From NCBI GenBank assembly GCA_007130025.1, contig SLTF01000186.1, positions 1 to 8,976 on the forward strand: DNA of 8,976 nucleotides, given 5' to 3'. This document shows positions 1 through 6,380 of the stretch, one piece after another. Source of the stretch: Spirochaetales bacterium. Lineage in GTDB: Bacteria; Spirochaetota; Spirochaetia; DSM-27196; PWMO01. Positions within the stretch are counted from its first letter, which is position 1; each line of letters starts with the position of its first letter. Below the pieces are notes generated by a model. That model was not told where the DNA came from. It saw nothing but the letters and a program-made list of their open reading frames with translations, and made no database searches. A program made the translations under genes and the position numbers.

Positions 1-948
1 GCGGGCAAGAAAGTGGCGGATTCGATAGTCGTGCAGCACCTGGGAGAAGTTGCTCCCATATACCCGATTGATGCAGTGCGAGAGCCGATTGGGATGAACG
101 CCGATGGACCGGGCGAGCGTACTCACGGTGAGCGCAGGGTCGGTATAGGAGCCTGCGTCGAGCAGGGTGCGCACCTTCTCGGCAGTCTCGGTTGCCTCCT
201 CGTCCGAGCAGCCTCCCTCCCCGCCGACGGCGTCTCCTCGCTGCTCGAGCACCGAGGGGAAAAGCAGCAGAAGGGCTGCAAAGGCGTAGACCGTGACCAT
301 CATCATTGCGGCCGGCACAAGAAAGGGATCGATGGCCGCCCCGTCTCCCACCGCCCGAGTCGGCTGGACCGCAACCACCACAAACGCCAGGAGAGAAGCG
401 AGGGGAGCGAGCACCAGCATACGCGCCCAGATGCGCCGTCCGCGCCCCGCGTGGCGGCCCAGGGCGCCGAAGGCGAGGCGGGCTGCCGCCACCGCATAGA
501 TTCCCGACTGGGCAACCTTGATCAGATGGCGCAGCAGCTGCCACCATGGAGCCGGCGGCTGAAACAGGTCAAACACGATGGCCGCGAATCCGCACTGCCC
601 CACAATCCCAATCAGCGCCGAAAGCAGCACCGTTTCGGCGAGCCACGGAATCGCGTGTGCGGCGAGCCGCGGTGGTCGCGGGCCGTCGGGTTGGAGAATT
701 GAGCGAACCGACCACCAGACCAGCGGGCCAAAGAGCAGCGGAACCGCGCCTGCCAGCGGAAAGATCCACGGGTAGCGCAGCAGCATCGAGGGTCGCCACC
801 ACGGAATTGCCGCAAGCCGCAGCGAGAAGGTGATCAGCAGAAGCGCAAAGGGAACGCTTGTGCGCCGGCGAAACCGGAGTATCACGAGAACGAGTAACAG
901 GACGCCCTGCGCAGCACCGAGCGCCGCCGCCAGTTCCACCAGGTGCAT
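1..948 (-). CDS. Membrane-anchored AraC-family transcriptional regulator (7TM + HTH), C-terminus cut off by window edge
   Basis: The minus frame is open from the left edge to an ATG at 948-946, giving 316 residues without a stop. Residues 1-235 hold about seven hydrophobic segments (roughly 6-24, 33-48, 57-79, 97-118, 138-160, 177-195, 211-232). An acidic, Gly-rich linker follows (about 236-256), then an AraC/XylS first helix-turn-helix containing LTVSTLARSIGVHPNRLSH (273-291) and GSNFSQVLHDYRI (298-310). The second AraC helix-turn-helix must lie beyond base 1. From the known family, such proteins carry a cytoplasmic DNA-binding domain on a membrane sensor module; the ligand and targets are unknown. 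It is divergent from the hemerythrin gene, which is a possible target by position only. Neither ATG 948 nor the in-frame ATG 966 has a clear Shine-Dalgarno. I chose 948 because hydrophobic sequence begins right after it. Confidence 0.85.
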   Translation of the reverse strand, partial: MHLVELAAALGAAQGVLLLVLVILRFRRRTSVPFALLLITFSLRLAAIPWWRPSMLLRYPWIFPLAGAVPLLFGPLVWWSVRSILQPDGPRPPRLAAHAIPWLAETVLLSALIGIVGQCGFAAIVFDLFQPPAPWWQLLRHLIKVAQSGIYAVAAARLAFGALGRHAGRGRRIWARMLVLAPLASLLAFVVVAVQPTRAVGDGAAIDPFLVPAAMMMVTVYAFAALLLLFPSVLEQRGDAVGGEGGCSDEEATETAEKVRTLLDAGSYTDPALTVSTLARSIGVHPNRLSHCINRVYGSNFSQVLHDYRIRHFLAR

Positions 949-968
949 GCCCGCAGTATACGGCATGC
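945..968. promoter_or_regulatory. Inverted repeat over the AraC-gene start codons
   Basis: Perfect 7-base arms GCATGCC (945-951) and GGCATGC (962-968) are separated by 10 bases. Both candidate ATGs of the AraC-family gene fall within the arms, and a -10-like TATACT (955-960, minus strand) lies in the spacer. It could be an operator for autoregulation, or an mRNA hairpin hiding the start if transcription begins farther upstream. The function is inferred. Confidence 0.4.
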
Positions 969-995
969 GTCGCTTGAACGCTACCGTGAACCAAG

Positions 996-1024
996 GTGAC
1001 GAAGGCCCCCGCTGGGTGTATACT
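996..1024 (+). promoter_or_regulatory. Predicted sigma-70-type promoter of the hemerythrin gene
   Basis: A -35 box GTGACG (996-1001) and a -10 box TATACT (1019-1024) are separated by 17 bases, placing the transcription start near 1031 and giving a leader of about 28 bases. No better pair is visible in the 110-base divergent gap. The -10 overlaps the left arm of the ATACT/AGTAT inverted repeat, so a protein bound there should block RNA polymerase. Confidence 0.6.
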
Positions 1025-1038
1025 CCCCCAGTATCAAA
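1020..1038 (+). promoter_or_regulatory. Candidate operator ATACT-N5-AGTATCAAA at the hemerythrin promoter
   Basis: The arms ATACT (1020-1024) and AGTAT (1030-1034) form a perfect dyad with a CCCCC spacer, continuing into CAAA. The left arm lies in the -10 box and the right arm covers the predicted transcription start, a position typical of repressor sites. The stretch AGTATCAAA recurs exactly at the same place in the diguanylate cyclase promoter, and a related dyad lies upstream of hcp. The regulator is unknown. Confidence 0.5.
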
Positions 1039-1058
1039 CCTGCCGTAAGGAGCTGCCG

Positions 1059-1469
1059 ATGGCACTGATTGAGTGGGGAACCGACCTGAGCGTAGAGGTT
1101 CCCGCCTTCGACGAACAGCACAAGAAACTCATCGATCTGCTGAACCAGCTGCACGATGCGATGCTGCAGCGCCGGGGGCGCGAGGTTATGGGACCGCTTC
1201 TCGACGAGCTGCTCTCATACACCAACTACCACTTCGCGGCCGAAGCACGAGCCTTTGATCGCTACCAGTATCCCGAGTGTGCGAAGCACCTGGAAGAACA
1301 CCAGAAGCTCCTGGAGACCGCCCGCGAACTGAAGGCAAAACACGACGCGGGCAGCCTCGCCATCACCGTCGAGGTGATGGACTTCCTCAAGAAGTGGGTC
1401 GCCGAGCATATCCGCAAGTGCGACAAGCTCTACACGGCGTTCTTTGCGGACAAGCAGGTCGAGGGGTAG
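1059..1469 (+). CDS. Bacteriohemerythrin, single-domain O2/NO-binding diiron protein
   Basis: The protein has 136 residues, the usual size of a stand-alone bacterial hemerythrin: a soluble four-helix bundle holding a non-haem diiron centre. All seven expected ligands are visible: H21 (FDEQH), H58 and E62 (HFAAE), H77 and H81 (HLEEH), H117 and D122 (WVAEHIRKCD). No signal peptide or extra domain is seen, so it should be cytoplasmic. The ATG at 1059 is preceded by AAGGAG (1047-1052) six bases upstream; the open frame continues farther upstream, but that part lacks family similarity. In this family the protein binds O2 and can also bind NO, serving in storage, delivery or detoxification. Placement next to hcp suggests a gas-stress role. 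It is tail to tail with hcp across 6 bases, and no terminator hairpin was seen between them. Confidence 0.93.
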   Translation: MALIEWGTDLSVEVPAFDEQHKKLIDLLNQLHDAMLQRRGREVMGPLLDELLSYTNYHFAAEARAFDRYQYPECAKHLEEHQKLLETARELKAKHDAGSLAITVEVMDFLKKWVAEHIRKCDKLYTAFFADKQVEG

Positions 1470-1475
1470 CCGAGC

Positions 1476-3143
1476 TTACGCCCCGACGATCGCCGCGACG
1501 TCCTCTTCCACCGTGGTGATCAGCTTGAGACCGAAGGTCTCCACCAGAACCTTCGCGACGTTGGGGCTGACGAAGGCCGGCAGTGTCGGGCCAATGCGCA
1601 CCCCCTTGAACCCGAGAGCCAGCAGGGCCAGAAGCACGGTGAGCGCCTTCTGTTCGTACCAGGCGATGTCGAAGTCGATCGGCAGATCGTTCACGTCTTC
1701 CAGGCCAAAGATCTCCTTCAGCTTCAGCGCAATCACCGCCAGCGAGTAGCTGTCGTTGCACTGCCCGGCGTCGAGCACCCGCGGGATACCGTTGATGTCA
1801 CCGAGCTCGAGCTTGTTGTAGCGGAACTTGGCGCAGCCCGCCGTGAGAATTACCGTGTCGTTCGGCAGCGCCTTTGCGACGTCGGTGAAGTAGTTGCGTC
1901 CCTTCTGTCGACCGTCGCAGCCACCCATCACCACAAACTTCCGGATCGCCCCCGACTTGACCGCATCTACGACTTTGTCGGCCAGGGCGGTCACCTGCGC
2001 GTGGGCAAACCCACCGGTGATGGTGCCCTGTTCCAGTTCGGTGGGTGGTTGGCATGACTTGGCCAACTCGATCACGCCGGAGAAATCCTTCACGGCGCCG
2101 GGCTCGCTGCCGCGGTCGGGAACATGCTTCACTCCGGGGAAGGCCACCAGACCGGTGGTGAAGATCCGGTCCTTGTAGCTCTCCTTGGGCGGGGTGAGGC
2201 AGTTGGTGGTCATGAGGATGGGCCCGTTGAAAGCGGCAAACTCCTTGTCCTGCAGCCACCACGAGTTTCCGTAGTTGCCCACGAAGTGATCGTATTTCTT
2301 GAACGTGGGGTAGTAGTTGGCGGGGAGCATTTCGCCGTGGGTGTAGACGTCGACCCCGGTGCCCTTCGTCTGCTCAAGCAGCTCGTGCATGTCCTTCAGG
2401 TCGTGACCGGAAATGAGAATGCCGGGATTGGAACGAACGCCGAGGTTGACCTCCGTGATCTCCGGGTTGCCGTAGGTCTCGGTATTGGCCCGATCGAGCA
2501 GCTCCATCACCCGGACCGCCGCGTGGCCCGTGTCCACCACCAGCGTGGTCAGTTCGCCCTGGTCGGAGACGGTGAGCGTTGCCGCGAGAATGCGGATGAT
2601 CTCACGATAGAGCGAGACGTCCTCGTAGCCGAGCACCAGCGCGTGGTCGCCGTACGCGGCGATTCCCTTGAGACCGTAGATGGTCAGCTCACGAAGCGCC
2701 CGCGTATCCTCGTTGGCGTCCGCCTTCGGGCTCGCCTCGGGGATCATCGCATAGAGCGCGGCGCGATCCTGTGGGTCGGCGTTCCAGCGCGCGGGACGGG
2801 GAAGCTCAGAAAGCGCTTCGGCGGAAATCGACTTCAGCACCCGCTTCTTCTGTGCGAGCACCTCACCGATCACCTCCGCGAGGCGATCATCGTCGAAGCT
2901 CACGTTGGTCACGGTGGTGAAGAGTGCACGCAGGATGGTACGGCCGCCGGCACGCACGGTCTCGTCGTTGACATCCCCGTTGGTTCCTGCGTCCGCCAGT
3001 TCCATCGCGAGCGCCAGTCCGCGCGCCGCGTAGACCAGAACGTCCTGAAGGTTTGCGGTTGACTCCTGCTTGCCACACACTCCCCGTACGGTACAACCGG
3101 TATTCCCGGCGGCTTCCTGACATTGAAAACAGAACATGCTCAT
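1476..3143 (-). CDS. hcp: Hybrid cluster protein Hcp (hydroxylamine / nitric oxide reductase), class I type
   Basis: The protein has 555 residues. The N-terminal cysteines C5, C8, C17 and C23 form the CX2CX8CX5C pattern of class I Hcp from anaerobes, which bind a cubane cluster. The hybrid-cluster ligands known from Desulfovibrio Hcp are all present in order: H247 (GHDL), E271 (HGEML), C315 (NCLTPP), C409 (GGCDGR), C437 (AGCAKF), C462 (AGQCND), E497 and K499 (WYEQK). The enzyme reduces hydroxylamine in vitro; work in E. coli supports NO reduction as the physiological role. It should be cytoplasmic. ATG 3143 is chosen because GGAGGAGG (3149-3156) ends five bases upstream. ATG 3137 (MFCFQC, 553 residues) is an alternative that matches the Desulfovibrio numbering. 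No hcr-type reductase gene lies beside it, so the electron donor is not encoded here. Confidence 0.96.
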   Translation of the reverse strand: MSMFCFQCQEAAGNTGCTVRGVCGKQESTANLQDVLVYAARGLALAMELADAGTNGDVNDETVRAGGRTILRALFTTVTNVSFDDDRLAEVIGEVLAQKKRVLKSISAEALSELPRPARWNADPQDRAALYAMIPEASPKADANEDTRALRELTIYGLKGIAAYGDHALVLGYEDVSLYREIIRILAATLTVSDQGELTTLVVDTGHAAVRVMELLDRANTETYGNPEITEVNLGVRSNPGILISGHDLKDMHELLEQTKGTGVDVYTHGEMLPANYYPTFKKYDHFVGNYGNSWWLQDKEFAAFNGPILMTTNCLTPPKESYKDRIFTTGLVAFPGVKHVPDRGSEPGAVKDFSGVIELAKSCQPPTELEQGTITGGFAHAQVTALADKVVDAVKSGAIRKFVVMGGCDGRQKGRNYFTDVAKALPNDTVILTAGCAKFRYNKLELGDINGIPRVLDAGQCNDSYSLAVIALKLKEIFGLEDVNDLPIDFDIAWYEQKALTVLLALLALGFKGVRIGPTLPAFVSPNVAKVLVETFGLKLITTVEEDVAAIVGA

Positions 3144-3148
3144 TGCTT

Positions 3149-3156
3149 CCTCCTCC
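3149..3156 (-). promoter_or_regulatory. Strong Shine-Dalgarno of hcp
   Basis: GGAGGAGG on the minus strand ends 5 bases before ATG 3143 and 11 before ATG 3137, favouring the upstream start. Confidence 0.7.
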
Positions 3157-3184
3157 ACGTGTATCGAACAACCCGACCGTTTCG

Positions 3185-3210
3185 GGTATCGTGATACCAA
3201 TACGGTATCA
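3185..3210. promoter_or_regulatory. Cluster of three GGTATC half-sites between hcp and the Crp/Fnr gene
   Basis: Half-sites GGTATC (3185-3190), GATACC (3193-3198) and GGTATC (3204-3209) alternate in direction. The best dyad is TGATACC-N5-GGTATCA (3192-3210) with perfect 7-base arms. A second, overlapping dyad GGTATC-N2-GATACC spans 3185-3198. The outer half-site GGTATCA resembles the AGTATCA of the hemerythrin and cyclase promoters. On the minus strand GATACC (3209-3204) could serve as a weak -10 for hcp, though no good -35 accompanies it. The site is probably an operator, but its protein is unidentified. Confidence 0.5.
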
Positions 3211-3229
3211 GAGCCGGGAAAGAATGGAA

Positions 3230-3243
3230 TTGACCGAGGTCAA
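3230..3243. promoter_or_regulatory. FNR/HcpR-type operator TTGACC-GA-GGTCAA
   Basis: This perfect 14-base dyad has the layout TTGAC-N4-GTCAA expected for Crp/Fnr-family sites. It ends two bases before the GTG start of the Crp/Fnr gene and contains that gene's Shine-Dalgarno GAGG (3236-3239), so binding could also hinder the regulator's own expression. Its centre (3236.5) lies about 30 bases upstream of the weak hcp -10 candidate centred near 3206.5, close to the geometry of class II activation. The likely binder is the adjacent regulator. Confidence 0.6.
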
Positions 3244-3245
3244 GT

Positions 3246-3878
3246 GTGGACGATCTTTTTTCGCGAATCAGTAAACGGTGGCTCGATCGACTCACCGAGG
3301 GGTCGCACGATCAGACCGTCCCCGCCGGTTCGCTGCTCTTCCTCGAAGGCCAGACCGGCTCCCATCTCTATCGGCTTCGCTCCGGCCTCATCAGGCTCTT
3401 TCGTACCACCCCCGACGGCCGCGAAGTGACCATCCATCTGGTGGAACCGGGACAGCTCTTCGCTGAGATCATCCTGTTCGAGCGGGACACCTATCCCGTG
3501 AGCGCGGTCGCCGTCGAAGAGTCGCGCATCACCGCAATCCACCGGGATCGCATCTACGACCTGCTGGGCGACCGGAGTTTCCGGAACGAATTCATGAGCC
3601 ACCTGGTGGGGAAAATGCGCTTCCTGTCGCAGCAGCTCTACGTGCTGACTACGATGGACGTCCGAGGGCGGCTGATTCGGTTCCTGGAAGTGCACTACGG
3701 CCGAACCGCCAAGATTACCTGTGAGCTGTCAAAGACGGAAACCGCGGCGGCTATCTCGGTCCGCCCCGAAACCCTCTCTCGCGCCCTCGCCCGGCTCGAG
3801 TCGGAAGGACTGCTCACGTGGGAGGGCACCGACATCACCGTTGCCGACCACGCGTGGCGAAACGACGAGTGGAGCTGA
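3246..3878 (+). CDS. hcpR: Crp/Fnr-family regulator, probable HcpR-like nitrosative-stress regulator
   Basis: The protein has 210 residues. A cyclic-nucleotide-binding-type beta-barrel spans about 15-115 (for example the segment LFLEGQTGSHLYRL), a long dimerisation helix about 116-150, and a winged helix-turn-helix about 155-200 with PETLSRALARL (174-184) as the recognition helix. It has a single cysteine (C159), so it lacks the cysteine set of FNR and cannot carry the FNR [4Fe-4S] cluster. Characterised HcpR proteins sense NO through haem, which is possible but not shown here. The GTG at 3246 is chosen because GAGG (3236-3239) lies six bases upstream and no early in-frame ATG exists. The symbol rests on divergence from hcp and the FNR-type dyad in the gap, not on a distinctive motif. 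It probably activates hcp and regulates itself. Confidence 0.85.
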   Translation: MDDLFSRISKRWLDRLTEGSHDQTVPAGSLLFLEGQTGSHLYRLRSGLIRLFRTTPDGREVTIHLVEPGQLFAEIILFERDTYPVSAVAVEESRITAIHRDRIYDLLGDRSFRNEFMSHLVGKMRFLSQQLYVLTTMDVRGRLIRFLEVHYGRTAKITCELSKTETAAAISVRPETLSRALARLESEGLLTWEGTDITVADHAWRNDEWS

Positions 3879-3942
3879 CGCGGGGTCATCTGACAAACCG
3901 GCTACAGGGGGCCAGTCTTCGAAGCGTGTTCTCGCCCTGCCC

Positions 3943-3971
3943 TTGTGAATCGAACAGAAATGAGCAATACT
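3943..3971 (+). promoter_or_regulatory. Predicted promoter of the diguanylate cyclase gene
   Basis: A -35 box TTGTGA (3943-3948) and a -10 box AATACT (3966-3971) are separated by 17 bases. Transcription would start near 3978, giving a leader of about 28 bases with GAGG (3997-4000) five bases before the ATG. A dedicated promoter suggests the cyclase is not simply read through from the Crp/Fnr gene. No clear terminator was seen in the 127-base gap. Confidence 0.5.
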
Positions 3972-3984
3972 TACGAGTATCAAA
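3967..3984 (+). promoter_or_regulatory. Candidate operator ATACT-N4-AGTATCAAA at the cyclase promoter
   Basis: The arms ATACT (3967-3971) and AGTAT (3976-3980) form a perfect dyad with spacer TACG, followed by CAAA. As in the hemerythrin promoter, the left arm overlaps the -10 box and the right arm the predicted start of transcription. The spacer is one base shorter than at hemerythrin (4 versus 5). Confidence 0.5.
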
Positions 3985-4005
3985 GAAAAAAGGATTGAGG
4001 CGCCG

Positions 4006-4929
4006 ATGGAGCTATATCCCTCCGCACGGCCACGTATTCTCGTTGTTGACGATGATCTGGTAAGCCGCACCCTGCTTCGCGAGTCGCTGTCGGACTGTTA
4101 CGACGTCACGCTCTGCGCGAGCGGTGAAGATGCGATTACCGCAGTGCAGGAAGCCCCGCCCGACCTCATTTTGCTCGACGTCATGATGAACGGACTCGAT
4201 GGATACGAGGTCTGCCGTATCCTCAAAGCGTCGAACCATGCCCAGGACATACCGGTGATCTTCATCACCTCGCGGGTCTCTCAGGAGGACGAGGTGCTCG
4301 GTCTCAACGCCGGAGCCGTCGATTACGTAGTGAAGCCGTTCCGCCTTCCGATTCTCAAAGCGCGGGTCAAGACCCACCTCGATCTCAAACGGAAGACAGA
4401 CCTTCTGGAAAGCCTCTCATTCCGCGATGGACTCACCGGTCTCTACAATCGACGCTGGCTGGATCACGTACTCGAAGCGGAATGGGCGCGGGCTGCCCGC
4501 AACGGACGCACACTCTCCCTGGTGATGCTGGACCTCGACTGCTTCAAGGCGTACAACGATCACTACGGCCATCTCGCGGGGGACGAATGCCTGAAAACGG
4601 TGGCTCAGACCATCACCACCGCGTTTCGGCGAACCTCAGACGTTGCCGCACGATACGGCGGCGAGGAGTTTGCGGTGGTCCCCACCGAGACCCCCGCGGA
4701 AAACGTGGAGTCCCGTGCGGAACACGTTCGACGGTGCGTTGAACAACTTTCGCTCGAGCACGCGTTCTCCGCGGTGACCGATCGCGTTACCATCAGCGTT
4801 GGGGTCGCTTCGGTGATACCCCGCGCCGGACACGACCCGCGAGAGCTACTCGAGGCGGCTGACTCCGCCCTCTACCGAGCCAAACGCCGCGGGCGGAACT
4901 GCGTCTGCTGCGAAAGCGGCTGCGAATAA
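4006..4929 (+). CDS. Response regulator with GGDEF output domain (REC-GGDEF diguanylate cyclase)
   Basis: The protein has 307 residues. The receiver domain (about 10-125) shows the acidic pair D15/D16, phospho-acceptor D58 (LILLDVM), T88 (IFITS) and K110 (VVKPF). The GGDEF domain (about 135-300) has the signature DGLTGLYNRR (141-150), LDLDCFKAYND (175-185) and an intact active-site GGEEF (218-222). The inhibitory-site motif RxxD is present as R209-T-S-D212, five residues upstream, so feedback by c-di-GMP is expected. It should make c-di-GMP from two GTP when phosphorylated, as in PleD/WspR-type proteins. No histidine kinase is encoded nearby. The tail is unusual: C299, C301, C302 and C306 lie in the last nine residues. 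ATG 4006 has GAGG five bases upstream. The gene converges with the transporter gene across 14 bases. Confidence 0.95.
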   Translation: MELYPSARPRILVVDDDLVSRTLLRESLSDCYDVTLCASGEDAITAVQEAPPDLILLDVMMNGLDGYEVCRILKASNHAQDIPVIFITSRVSQEDEVLGLNAGAVDYVVKPFRLPILKARVKTHLDLKRKTDLLESLSFRDGLTGLYNRRWLDHVLEAEWARAARNGRTLSLVMLDLDCFKAYNDHYGHLAGDECLKTVAQTITTAFRRTSDVAARYGGEEFAVVPTETPAENVESRAEHVRRCVEQLSLEHAFSAVTDRVTISVGVASVIPRAGHDPRELLEAADSALYRAKRRGRNCVCCESGCE

Positions 4930-4943
4930 GCCCGTACGATCCC

Positions 4944-6380
4944 TTAATCCGCACTGCCCGACAACTGCTCCCACGCGACAAACGTCACCGGAAAGCGTTC
5001 AAGCTCCTCGCGGTAGTGGGTTACGATCAGAGCGGTTTTCCCCGCTTCACTGAGCCGCAGGAAAAACAGCTCCCACAGAGCCGCGCGCGCTTCCCGGTCA
5101 AGGTTGACGAAGGGCTCGTCGAGCAGCAGTACGCGCGGCGCGAGAAACCAGGCGCGCGCCATGGCGAGCCGCTTCCGCATCCCGCCGGAGAGCTCGTGCG
5201 GAAAGGCGTCTTCGCGATGACCGAGACCCCAGAGCGCCAGCGCCGTGCGGGCTCGGGTGATGTCGTCTTCGGTGATGGTGGGCATCGCGGGCAAGAGAAC
5301 GTTACCAAGCGCATCGCGGTGAGCGAGCAGCGCGTCGTCCTGGAAGACCAGGCCAACCCCACCCGATGCGTTCACGGTACCGGTCCACGGTTGCAGCAAT
5401 CCGCTGATGGTCTTCAGCAGGGTGGTCTTGCCGCATCCGGACTCCCCCGAGAGCACCACCGGCTGAGAGCCGGAGACGTGCAGCGATACGTCCTGAAAGA
5501 GGGGTGTTCGTCCGTACCCAAAGCTCAGACCCTTCACCACCAGGTTGGCTTCACCGCCTTGCACCGCGTCCGGAATGCCGTTGCCCTGAGTGACGGCGGG
5601 AGCACTCAAAGATCCTGACGGCGACGAAGATCTGGATACCGACGTCACCCGATACATCGGCATGATTCGTTTGAGCAGCGACTCCAGTCCAAACGAGAGA
5701 CCACCGACAACCAGCAGAAAGAGAAACGACCAGCCGACAAACTCGAGCATCGCAAAGGTCTGATAGTGAATACGAACCACCCGACCAAATCCGCTTTGCG
5801 CGGCAAACCACTCGGCCAGCATCGCCGCCTTGATTGCCACCAGCGTTCCCAGATGAACGTTGCTCTTGAGTGCGGGTAGCAGATGGGGCAGGTAGAGTTC
5901 ACCCGCCACCACCCTCCGGCGGGGAGCGTAGACCGCAAACACATCGTACTCCCACGCGGGAATGTGGCGGATCGCCATCATGGTGTGCAGCGTCAGAAGC
6001 GGGAGGGTAACCAGAAAGGCAACCGCAACGGGAACCGGCCCCCGGGTCCCCAGCCAGAGAACCAGGGGTGTGATCCAGAAGAGTGGCGGCGCGCTCTGCA
6101 GCATCAGCAGGGGAAAGAAGCCGAGGCGCTCACGCGATCGGCGCCTTCCCATGAGAACCCCGGTGGGCATGGCCACCAGGAGGGCGAGAAGAAACCCCGA
6201 GAAGCCCCGGCGCAGGGTAATGGCAAGCTCACGGGCAAAGACGGGCAGGATGCCTTCGGAGAGGACGTACGCGAACACCGCACCGGGGGCCGGCAAGACG
6301 GCCTGCCCCACGAGCAGACTTCCCCCCCACCAGACGATGAGGAAGAGCAGGAAACCCGAGGCGTACTGAAGGAACTTCAT
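4944..6380 (-). CDS. ABC transporter fusion protein: SsuC/TauC-type permease joined to SsuB/TauB-type ATPase
   Basis: One 478-residue chain combines two subunits that are usually separate. Residues 1-240 form a binding-protein-dependent permease with about six membrane helices and a cytoplasmic EAA-like loop (about 144-171, ending in LPHLLPAL). A Ser/Pro/Gly-rich linker (about 246-276) leads to the ATPase (about 278-478). The ATPase has Walker A GESGCGKTT (312-320), Q-loop Q347, signature LSGGM (397-401), Walker B VLLLDEP (417-423) and H-loop H455, all intact, so it should be active. The conserved EAA-loop glycine appears to be alanine (A152). By family similarity the system imports sulfonate, taurine, nitrate or pyrimidine-like solutes; the substrate cannot be read from the sequence. 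The ATG overlaps the stop of the upstream binding-protein gene as ATGA, with GGAGGA just upstream, indicating translational coupling. Confidence 0.93.
   Translation of the reverse strand: MKFLQYASGFLLFLIVWWGGSLLVGQAVLPAPGAVFAYVLSEGILPVFARELAITLRRGFSGFLLALLVAMPTGVLMGRRRSRERLGFFPLLMLQSAPPLFWITPLVLWLGTRGPVPVAVAFLVTLPLLTLHTMMAIRHIPAWEYDVFAVYAPRRRVVAGELYLPHLLPALKSNVHLGTLVAIKAAMLAEWFAAQSGFGRVVRIHYQTFAMLEFVGWSFLFLLVVGGLSFGLESLLKRIMPMYRVTSVSRSSSPSGSLSAPAVTQGNGIPDAVQGGEANLVVKGLSFGYGRTPLFQDVSLHVSGSQPVVLSGESGCGKTTLLKTISGLLQPWTGTVNASGGVGLVFQDDALLAHRDALGNVLLPAMPTITEDDITRARTALALWGLGHREDAFPHELSGGMRKRLAMARAWFLAPRVLLLDEPFVNLDREARAALWELFFLRLSEAGKTALIVTHYREELERFPVTFVAWEQLSGSAD

Noticed and set aside
13..702. 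Long plus-strand open frame of 229 codons
   Set aside because: It lies antisense to the AraC-family gene, whose minus frame gives a clear helix-turn-helix and membrane helices. The plus product is Arg/His/Gly-rich with no recognisable domain.
2124..3062. Plus-strand open frame of 312 codons
   Set aside because: It is antisense to hcp, where every cluster ligand is in place on the minus strand. It is a shadow of high-GC codon use.
3240..3695. Minus-strand frame of 151 codons opposite the Crp/Fnr gene
   Set aside because: No domain is recognisable, and the plus strand encodes a complete Crp/Fnr protein with a ribosome site.
3904..3945. Terminator after the Crp/Fnr gene
   Set aside because: No G/C-rich stem followed by a T-run could be found in the gap 3879-4005.
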